Source: Syntrophomonadaceae bacterium (GTDB taxonomy: Bacteria > Bacillota > Dethiobacteria > DTU022). Taken from it: a stretch of DNA of 7,164 bases. Where the stretch lies: NCBI GenBank assembly GCA_007126465.1, contig SLBE01000200.1, forward strand, positions 1-7,164, read 5' to 3'. The notes beneath the pieces were generated by a model, which saw only the letters and a list, made by a program, of their open reading frames with translations, was not told the origin of the DNA and made no database searches. Made by a program: the position numbers and the translations under genes. Positions 1 through 5,339 of the stretch are shown here, piece by piece (position 1 is the stretch's first letter; each line of letters opens with the position of its first letter).

Positions 1-304
1 GAATAACACCGGCCGGGATCCATGAACCGATGAGAACCCCGATCATCATCAGGATTAACATGGGCAGCATGGCAATACTGCAGCCGTATAAAATGGCATC
101 CTGGCATTCCTTGTAGGTATATCCGGACTGGGTAGCAACTATAATCGCTACAACGCTGGCTAAGATCAATGTAATATGAGTTACCCATGCTTCATCAATC
201 ACAAAGACCTGGACAAAGAGAGCCACGCAAAGAAACAGGATTACAAATAAGGCACCGGCAAAACTTGGTCTTTTGTCCTTTTCAGTTTTTACTTCAGCAG
301 ACAT
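1..304 (-). CDS. nhaC: NhaC-family Na+/H+ antiporter, N-terminal part (gene runs off the left edge)
   Basis: Only the first 101 codons are present. NhaC-family proteins are inner-membrane Na+/H+ exchangers, and some relatives exchange organic substrates. The start is the ATG at 304-302, preceded by a clear GGAGG six to seven bases upstream. The fragment has a short charged cytoplasmic N-terminus (MSAEVKTEKDKR), then hydrophobic segments at about residues 15-36, 42-59 and 73-101. The third ends in GVLIGSWIPAGVI, matching the conserved G-x-L-I-G-x-W-x-x-x-G signature of NhaC. It is the next gene after kamE on the same strand, 121 bases away and beyond a weak hairpin, so it may be a partly separate transcription unit or the last gene of the kam operon. 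Inferred role: sodium or proton balance, or Na+-linked lysine/product transport for lysine fermentation. The family call is fairly firm; the substrate is unknown because most of the protein is missing. Confidence 0.8.
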   Translation of the reverse strand, partial: MSAEVKTEKDKRPSFAGALFVILFLCVALFVQVFVIDEAWVTHITLILASVVAIIVATQSGYTYKECQDAILYGCSIAMLPMLILMMIGVLIGSWIPAGVI

Positions 305-388
305 AATAAAACCTCCATTAAACTTTTTTCACTGCTAGTTCAAACCAAACTGCCTTACAAACTAATTCCCTTAAATCACCTCCCACTA
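305..388 (-). other. Leader region between the kamE hairpin and nhaC
   Basis: This stretch separates the hairpin after kamE from the nhaC start. On the minus strand it carries two Shine-Dalgarno-like sequences. One (GGAGG at about 316-312) belongs to nhaC. The other, GGAGGTGAT at 383-375, is fully complementary to the usual 3' end of bacterial 16S rRNA but has no ATG, GTG or TTG at a proper distance downstream. A 22-codon reading frame starting with GTG (386 down to a TAA at 318) spans it, but it has no ribosome binding site upstream. No convincing sigma-70 promoter for nhaC was seen here. Confidence 0.35.
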
Positions 389-419
389 AAACAGGGCAGC
401 CTGGAAGGATGCCCTGTTT
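389..419 (-). terminator. Hairpin after kamE, weak Rho-independent terminator or attenuator
   Basis: A perfect 10-base inverted repeat, AAACAGGGCA and TGCCCTGTTT, flanks an 11-base loop. On the minus strand it begins 7 bases after the kamE stop codon. The run of T that follows is short (four, then AG), so termination is probably partial. The stem is nearly symmetric and could also act weakly on the other strand. The position suggests it ends most kam transcripts and lowers expression of nhaC. Confidence 0.6.
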
Positions 420-425
420 ATCCTG

Positions 426-1178
426 TTACTCTTCAGTTTTCTCCCGCCTAATCAATTCGGCGGCAATATATGAACCAACATGGTTGGGCAAAGTTCCAGG
501 ACCAAAACCGGCATCGTAGCCGAGCTCAATGGCCAGTTCATGCGAAATCCGTGGACCACCGCAAATCAGCAAAACTCTATCCCGTAGTCCCTCGGCTTCT
601 GCCAGTTCGACCAGCTCGGTCAGGTTTTCCAGGTGAATATTCTTCTGGGTAACAACCTGGGATACCAGAACAGCATCGGCTTTTAGCTCAATTGCCTTGG
701 CCAGAAGATCTTCGTTCGGCACCTGGCTGCCCAGGTTGTAGGCATCCATTTGCGGGTAACGTTCCAGGCCGTACTCACCCATGTAACCTTTCATATTGAT
801 AATGGCATCTATCCCCACGGTATGAGCATCACTGCCGGTACAGGCCGCCACTACAACAACTTTACGCCCCAGTTCATTCTTGATTAATTCATTTATCTGT
901 TTAAAATCAAGCACTTCCTGCTGCCGTTTCGGTATTTTGATTGCTGCATAGTCAACCGTGTGAGTACACTTGCCGTAAAGCACGAAGAAAGTAAAACCGG
1001 CGCCAAGATCGACCATTTCGGTTACCGAAGGAGCCTCCAGACCCATTTTTAAGGCCAGCTGGCGGGCCGCTTCCCTGGCTTCGTCACCGGCCGGAACCGG
1101 CAGGGTAAAGCTTACCTGCATCGAACCGTCATTTAAGGTGTCACCATATGCTTTTACCTTGCTGAAATCAACATCCAT
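426..1178 (-). CDS. kamE: Lysine 5,6-aminomutase beta subunit (B12- and PLP-binding)
   Basis: Beta subunit of adenosylcobalamin- and PLP-dependent D-lysine/beta-lysine 5,6-aminomutase, a cytoplasmic enzyme of lysine fermentation. The protein is 250 residues from the chosen start. The N-terminal dimerisation domain opens with KVKAYGDTLNDG, typical of KamE. The C-terminal Rossmann-type cobalamin domain holds the D-x-H-x-x-G motif (DAHTVG), whose His119 should be the lower cobalt ligand. Lys130 in NMKGYMG lies eleven residues later, the same spacing as His133 and Lys144 in the Clostridium sticklandii enzyme as I recall it; that lysine forms the PLP aldimine. GGPRIS and GYDAGFGPGT near the end are also family-typical. 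An ATG at 1214 would add 12 residues but has no good ribosome binding site. The ATG at 1178 follows the kamD stop by one base (TGAGATG) and has a G-rich site 10 bases upstream, so translation is probably coupled. All key residues are intact. Confidence 0.93.
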   Translation of the reverse strand: MDVDFSKVKAYGDTLNDGSMQVSFTLPVPAGDEAREAARQLALKMGLEAPSVTEMVDLGAGFTFFVLYGKCTHTVDYAAIKIPKRQQEVLDFKQINELIKNELGRKVVVVAACTGSDAHTVGIDAIINMKGYMGEYGLERYPQMDAYNLGSQVPNEDLLAKAIELKADAVLVSQVVTQKNIHLENLTELVELAEAEGLRDRVLLICGGPRISHELAIELGYDAGFGPGTLPNHVGSYIAAELIRREKTEE

Positions 1179-1179
1179 C

Positions 1180-2757
1180 TCAGGACTGCCCCCCTTTCCC
1201 TGCCTCGGCCCCATTTAAAAATATATCCATGAAGGGGTTATAATAATCCTTGTGTTTCTCAATTACCCCACTGCCGCCTTTGCCACCCTGCTGACTGCGC
1301 TTGATGTCGGCAAAGAAACCCTGTTCCATGGCCGCTTCCAGGCCGATCTTCTCGATTTCCTGCAGCATATCACAGGCGTCACCAAGCAGTTTTTCAGCAC
1401 GGGATTGAATCTTTCCACCTTCTTTGAAGAATATTTCATCCCCTAAGTGGCGGGCGTTATTAAAGATGTACTGGCTGTTGGCAATGCTTAAGTATCGGTC
1501 GCTAATAAAGGGGGTATGGATAGCTTCGGTCAGCATGCCCAGTAGCTGTATTTCCTGTCCGGTCAGAACCGATACAAGGTTGAACATACCATTGACCAGG
1601 TAGGTTTTAAAAATATCTCCGGTAACATGCTTGGTGGGTGGCATATATTTTAGAGGTGAATTGGGAAACAGTTCCCGGCAAAGCTGGGCCTGGGCAATCT
1701 CCATCATCAAGCCGTCTTCCATACTTGGACTGATCTCGAAAGCATGCCCCAACCCCATCTGTTCTTCTTTAAGGCCGGACCGCAAACCAAGCTGCTCGTT
1801 GATAAACTGGGAGGCAAGCACCGTATGTCCCTGCTCGTAAGCATCGGCGGTGGTAAGGTAGTTATCTTCGCCGGTGTTGATGATAATGCCGGCATAGGCG
1901 TTAATCATCCTGGAGAAATGCTGATCGATAAAAGTGCGTTTCATATTGATGTCACGGAAAAGAATGCCGTACATGGCATCATTTAACATCATGTCGAGCC
2001 GCTCGAAGGCGCCCATTACCGAGATTTCCGGCATACACAGCCCGGAAGCGTAGTTAACCAGCTGAATATAGCGGCCGGTTTCCTCTCCCGCTTCATCCAG
2101 AGCTTCACGGACTATCCTGAAATTTTCCTGGGTAGCATAGGTGCCGCCGAAACCTTCGCTGGTTGGACCATACGGCACGTAATCAAGCAGGCTCTGGCCG
2201 GTATGCCTGATTACGGCAACTATATCGGCTCCCTGCAGGGCGGCAGCCTTGGCCTGAATTGCATCTTCATATACATTGCCGGTGGCAACAATCACATAAA
2301 GAAGCGGCTTGTTGGGCGGCATGGCTTCCTGCTTTTTTTGTTCCCTTTTGTTCCTGGTGCCCCTGATTTTTGCAGCTGCTTCTTCCGCCATACTGTCGGC
2401 AATTTTCCGCCACTTTTCTGCGGGAAGCTCGGGAATTTCATCTACTGAAAGCTGTCCGTCGGCCAGTTTCTCCGCTATCTCCTGCGGGGGCTCTTCCCTG
2501 GCAGCAACCGCCCTGGCTAACCAGGGCACCAAGCCCTTATCCAGGCAGCCTGCCTGCTGCAGTTTATCAACCATAACATTGGCCAGGGGTACATCCCCCT
2601 TATCAACATCGTCAATACCAAGCAGCCGGGCCGCAGCCCTCTCCGTTGTGGTTGTAGTATAATTGCCGATCCACGAATGAAGGTGATCGGCTATTTTAGC
2701 GGCGGTGTTTCTCGCTAAATCAACCTTTTTCTGTTCAAGATTCAGTTTTTTATCCAC
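1180..2757 (-). CDS. kamD: Lysine 5,6-aminomutase alpha subunit
   Basis: Alpha subunit of the B12-dependent lysine 5,6-aminomutase. It supplies the TIM barrel in which PLP-bound lysine or beta-lysine undergoes the radical 1,2-amino shift from C6 to C5. Its 525 residues fit the family (about 516). The N-terminal helical region (1-130) contains TTTTTERAAARLLGID, and a basic, lysine-rich linker lies at about 132-150. The barrel follows with PLLYVIVATGNVYED (151-165), HTGQSLLDYVPYG (185-197), EGFGGTYATQENFR (201-214), INTGEDNYLTTADA and LKYMPPTKHVTG. Arg184, Ser189, Ser238, Tyr263 and Arg268 sit where, from memory, PLP-contacting residues lie in the C. sticklandii enzyme. The start is GTG at 2757 rather than ATG; it matches the family's MxxKLNL opening and has GGGGAGG 11 bases upstream. 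The gene lies 38 bases after the P-loop gene and one base before kamE, so the three form one operon. No damage is visible. Confidence 0.95.
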   Translation of the reverse strand: MDKKLNLEQKKVDLARNTAAKIADHLHSWIGNYTTTTTERAAARLLGIDDVDKGDVPLANVMVDKLQQAGCLDKGLVPWLARAVAAREEPPQEIAEKLADGQLSVDEIPELPAEKWRKIADSMAEEAAAKIRGTRNKREQKKQEAMPPNKPLLYVIVATGNVYEDAIQAKAAALQGADIVAVIRHTGQSLLDYVPYGPTSEGFGGTYATQENFRIVREALDEAGEETGRYIQLVNYASGLCMPEISVMGAFERLDMMLNDAMYGILFRDINMKRTFIDQHFSRMINAYAGIIINTGEDNYLTTADAYEQGHTVLASQFINEQLGLRSGLKEEQMGLGHAFEISPSMEDGLMMEIAQAQLCRELFPNSPLKYMPPTKHVTGDIFKTYLVNGMFNLVSVLTGQEIQLLGMLTEAIHTPFISDRYLSIANSQYIFNNARHLGDEIFFKEGGKIQSRAEKLLGDACDMLQEIEKIGLEAAMEQGFFADIKRSQQGGKGGSGVIEKHKDYYNPFMDIFLNGAEAGKGGQS

Positions 2758-2768
2758 CGGGTTACTTT

Positions 2769-2775
2769 CCTCCCC
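2769..2775 (-). promoter_or_regulatory. Ribosome binding site supporting the GTG start of kamD
   Basis: GGGGAGG on the minus strand, 11 bases before the GTG at 2757. No ATG lies nearby in frame that fits the family N-terminus, so this site decides the start. The spacing is slightly long, and with the GTG start may tune KamD output. Confidence 0.6.
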
Positions 2776-2795
2776 TGGTATATTAGTTTTACTTT

Positions 2796-3851
2796 TTACA
2801 AACTGCCTTCGTAAATCAAGTCAAAAACGGGACACGGTTTTAAAGCTTCCTGCATACTTTCTAAAAACATCCGCGGGTCGTAGCCCCTGCCGCCAGGATC
2901 AGTCGGGTTAAGGGTTACCGCAACCAGGCTTAACTGCTTCAAAACTTGCAATTTACCTCCCCTGCTGGTGTAACGGTTATAGCTTTCCGCCGATATAAAA
3001 ATCTTTGTGGCATCTTTCACAATTACTGCCGGATAAGGGGGTTCCAGTTTTAAGATATTGTTCATGGCGCTGTCAACCAGTGCTCCCCCGTAAGCAATTG
3101 CTTCTGTTTCCCGGCTGTACTGCTCTAAGGCCTCGCGGGCTGCTAAAAGGGGAATTTCGGCATTAACCGGTCTAACTTCATATTGGTCACTGTCAGAAGC
3201 GTTTTTGTTGATAATAGCAGCATCACCTTCGCTTAAGCCCCGGCTTGCAGCCTGGTAAAGATGCTTGTCGGAAACAGGCTCGCTTTCAAAAAGGGCTTTC
3301 CTGACCACAGTTTTTTTTACTACATCATCCATGGTTGGCCCGAGTGCAGCCCCGGTTGCCAGGATAACTCCCCCCGTTAAGTCGGGAGAGGCAGAAGCAA
3401 TCCGGTTAATGGCCCCGTCAACTAAAACTCTTTCCGCTCCAAGCGAAATCATTTTATCAAGTAGCTTTCTTAACCCGCTCACACTGCCCGGCCCCGCCAT
3501 TTCCACCAGGCCGCTTTCTTTAACCCTGGCCAGGTAAACCGGGCCAAGTGGTGTTGAGAGATTGGTTTCCTCAATTAATTCAAGCTGTGCTTCCGCTGCA
3601 TCATAACAGGCTTTCGCTGTTGCCAGAAAGGCACCCTGTGGGGTATAAATACGTGGTTTCTCTTCCAGGGTCAGTCTGTCGAACCTTTCACCATCATAAC
3701 CTGCCGATACCAGACCCAGGCAGTACCCCTGCTCTTCATACTTTTTAACCAGGTAGTTAAGGGTTACTGTCTTGCCGACATTTTTGGTCATGCCAACAAT
3801 GGCAACAGCACGGTAGTTATATTCCTCAAGCAGCTTGAAAAGTTCGGCCAT
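2796..3851 (-). CDS. P-loop protein of the lysine aminomutase cluster, probable KamB-type reactivase subunit
   Basis: A soluble 351-residue protein with no signal peptide or membrane segment. Its N-terminus has a P-loop, GMTKNVGKT (residues 20-28), following the hydrophobic strand YRAVAIV. The spacing resembles the dethiobiotin synthetase-type GTxTxVGKT loop rather than the classic GxxxxGK[ST]. LVSAGYDGERFD (48-59) follows, then a possible Walker B strand, RVLVDGAINR (141-150, Asp145), and LTGGVILATGAALGPT (158-173). The C-terminal third has no motif I recognise. It is first in the kam operon, reading into kamD after 38 bases. Lysine-fermentation clusters usually carry two accessory genes, kamB and a MutS-like kamC, thought to reactivate the mutase after B12 inactivation. 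This protein is not MutS-like, so KamB is the best match by position and size. The role is inferred; nucleotide binding is likely but unproven. The ATG at 3851 has only a weak GGGG site 8 bases upstream. Confidence 0.7.
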   Translation of the reverse strand: MAELFKLLEEYNYRAVAIVGMTKNVGKTVTLNYLVKKYEEQGYCLGLVSAGYDGERFDRLTLEEKPRIYTPQGAFLATAKACYDAAEAQLELIEETNLSTPLGPVYLARVKESGLVEMAGPGSVSGLRKLLDKMISLGAERVLVDGAINRIASASPDLTGGVILATGAALGPTMDDVVKKTVVRKALFESEPVSDKHLYQAASRGLSEGDAAIINKNASDSDQYEVRPVNAEIPLLAAREALEQYSRETEAIAYGGALVDSAMNNILKLEPPYPAVIVKDATKIFISAESYNRYTSRGGKLQVLKQLSLVAVTLNPTDPGGRGYDPRMFLESMQEALKPCPVFDLIYEGSL

Positions 3852-3892
3852 CGTTTTAACCCCGCATACTTTCTCTAAGCAATAGAGTTAAA

Positions 3893-3906
3893 TTTAGTGT
3901 ACTAAA
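3893..3906. promoter_or_regulatory. Dyad over the -10 box of the kam promoter, possible operator
   Basis: TTTAGT-GT-ACTAAA, a perfect 6-base inverted repeat with a 2-base centre. It contains TAGTGTA, which also occurs in the second dyad at 3957-3973. Overlap with the proposed kam -10 box fits a repressor site. Binding by the neighbouring PucR protein is inferred. Confidence 0.4.
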
Positions 3907-3924
3907 GAACCTTTACGCGGTCAT
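3896..3924 (-). promoter_or_regulatory. Candidate sigma-70 promoter of the kam operon
   Basis: On the minus strand, ATGACC (3924-3919, four of six matches to the -35 consensus) lies 17 bases before TACACT (3901-3896, four of six matches to the -10 consensus). Transcription would begin near 3889, leaving a leader of about 38 bases before the P-loop gene. The match is moderate, as expected for an activated or repressed promoter, and a dyad covers the -10 box. Confidence 0.4.
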
Positions 3925-3945
3925 TCGCTTGAAAGGCTAAAGATT

Positions 3946-3974
3946 TTCACAATAACTTATACATAGTGTATAAA
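3946..3974 (+). promoter_or_regulatory. Sigma-70 promoter of the pucR-type gene
   Basis: TTCACA (3946-3951, five of six matches to TTGACA) is followed after 17 bases by TATAAA (3969-3974, five of six matches to TATAAT). Transcription would begin near 3981, giving a leader of about 60 bases before the ATG at 4045. This is the best promoter match in the window. Confidence 0.6.
3957..3973. promoter_or_regulatory. 17-base palindrome over the pucR -10 box, possible operator
   Basis: TTATACA-TAG-TGTATAA, a perfect 7-base inverted repeat with a 3-base centre, covers the spacer and most of the -10 box of the proposed pucR promoter. This is a typical place for autorepression. A T-A-rich dyad can arise by chance, but perfect 7-base arms at this position, with a shared TAGTGTA in the other dyad, favour a real site. 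Confidence 0.5.
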
Positions 3975-4033
3975 AGCGGCAGGAAGTAATCTAGATATGC
4001 CGAATAGGTTAAAAGGACTAATTATTTACTGGC

Positions 4034-4038
4034 GGAGG
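4034..4038 (+). promoter_or_regulatory. Ribosome binding site choosing the 4045 start of the pucR-type gene
   Basis: GGAGG lies 6 bases before the ATG at 4045. An earlier in-frame ATG at 3997 has only AGGAAG ten bases upstream and would add 16 residues (MPNRLKGLIIYWRRFT) that do not look like a PucR N-terminus. The 4045 start is preferred. Confidence 0.75.
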
Positions 4039-4044
4039 TTTACT

Positions 4045-5319
4045 ATGGCTTTTACAGTCGCTGAAGCTCTCAAAATGGATATTTTTGACCAATGCTGTTT
4101 GCTGACCGGCCAGGCCGGCCTGCAAAATGAGATTCACTGGGTTAATATCCTGGAAATCCTTGACGATTTAAGCCATATTGAACCGGGAGAATTTTTAATC
4201 ACCACAGCACACGGTTTTAATGTTGAAAGCAAGGATAAGCAGCGCAACATGGTTGAACTTTTCGCCTCAAGGAAACTGGCAGCCATGGCTATACAGACCG
4301 GGCATTACCTGGAATCGATCCCATCATCTTTCATCAGGTTTTCGGAAAACTACAGCATCCCCTTAATCGAAATACCGCCTGGAGTCAGCTTCAAGAGCCT
4401 GACCAGGGCGATAATGAACGAACTGCTGCGCAGTGAATTAATCGAATTAGACAACATGGATAAAACATCTGGACGCAGCCGCCTGGAAAGCCAGGTTGCC
4501 GACATGAAAAACCTCTGGAACAAGCTGATAGTTGACGGCAACCATGAAGGCCTGACCATCCAGATGGATCGCCATAACTTAAAACCGAATGATCCAATCC
4601 TGGTTATTGATTTTAATATTTGCGATGAAGAGGGCAAGCGCCTCGACCAGGGGGATGAAACAACACAGGATCTTTTTACCATCGCGGAGCAAAATGCGGC
4701 CCAGCTTTTAAAGCAGCTTCATATCCCTTTCTTAATAGGCCCTTCCGATCACTTTCTAACCCTGTTGATCCAAGTAGAAGCCCTGAACCGGCAAACAACC
4801 AATTCCAGCACCCTGGTTGCCAGGCGGCTCTTTGATAAGTTAAGCCTGCTGGTGCCGGGATATACGATCCGGATTGGTTTAAGCAATGTGCACGACAATC
4901 CGGGCAAGATCAAACAGGCCCTGGCAGAAGCCCATAAAGCCCAGCAGGCAGCTCACCTTGAACTGATGGAGCATACCAATATTGTTTCCCTGCGCTCTAT
5001 GAACCTCTACCGCTTAATTATGGACACAGAAAACATGGAGATGCTTAGAAGCATTTACTGTGAAACTGCTGCCCCGCTGGTAGAGTACGACCAAAAATCT
5101 TCCGGCTCACTGCTGGAGACATTGAGGACCTACCTTCATTACTGCAGCCTGAAAAAAGCAGCAGAAGTGCTTTTCGTACACAGGCACACCATGAAATACC
5201 GCCTGGATCAAATTGAAAAGCTAACCGGCTTTAATCCCCTCTTACCCAACGATGCCCTGCAGTTAAATATCGGCCTCCATATTTACTACTACCTGAAAGC
5301 CATTAAGCTGCTGCCTTAA
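4045..5319 (+). CDS. PucR-family transcriptional regulator
   Basis: A cytoplasmic DNA-binding regulator of 424 residues, typical of the PucR/CdaR group. Residues 1-127 are the N-terminal PucR sensor domain, opening with MAFTVAEALKMDIF and including EPGEFLITTAHGF and IPLIEIPPGVSFKSL. The middle (about 130-345) fits the degenerate GGDEF-like domain of the group. The C-terminal helix-turn-helix (about 353-415) reads LLETLRTYLHYCSLKKAAEV, then LFVHRHTMKYRLDQIEKLTG, the family hallmark. Family members respond to small molecules such as purines, amino acids or organic acids. It is divergent from the kam operon across a 193-base region with paired dyads, so control of kam and of itself is the simplest inference. 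It ends only 20 bases from the convergent lctP stop. The ligand is unknown; lysine, beta-lysine or a later intermediate are guesses. No damage is visible. Confidence 0.9.
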   Translation: MAFTVAEALKMDIFDQCCLLTGQAGLQNEIHWVNILEILDDLSHIEPGEFLITTAHGFNVESKDKQRNMVELFASRKLAAMAIQTGHYLESIPSSFIRFSENYSIPLIEIPPGVSFKSLTRAIMNELLRSELIELDNMDKTSGRSRLESQVADMKNLWNKLIVDGNHEGLTIQMDRHNLKPNDPILVIDFNICDEEGKRLDQGDETTQDLFTIAEQNAAQLLKQLHIPFLIGPSDHFLTLLIQVEALNRQTTNSSTLVARRLFDKLSLLVPGYTIRIGLSNVHDNPGKIKQALAEAHKAQQAAHLELMEHTNIVSLRSMNLYRLIMDTENMEMLRSIYCETAAPLVEYDQKSSGSLLETLRTYLHYCSLKKAAEVLFVHRHTMKYRLDQIEKLTGFNPLLPNDALQLNIGLHIYYYLKAIKLLP

Positions 5320-5339
5320 AATACTTGACGTTTTAGGGG

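Noticed and set aside
2309..2662. 117-residue plus-strand open frame inside kamD
   Set aside because: It is antisense to a well-conserved part of kamD, has a low-complexity Ser/Ala-rich product and no recognisable domain. It is a shadow of the real gene.
3873..3887. Small dyad CTCTA-AGCAA-TAGAG in the kam leader
   Set aside because: The arms are only five bases and the stem is mostly A-T, too weak for a terminator or riboswitch element.
3852..4044. Possible cobalamin or lysine riboswitch ahead of the kam operon
   Set aside because: The proposed leader is only about 38 bases, and no B12-box or lysine-element core is seen. The region is too short for either riboswitch.
3997..4044. Sixteen-residue N-terminal extension of the PucR-type regulator
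   Set aside because: The earlier ATG has a weaker ribosome binding site, and the added residues do not fit the family. The 4045 start, with GGAGG six bases upstream, is better.
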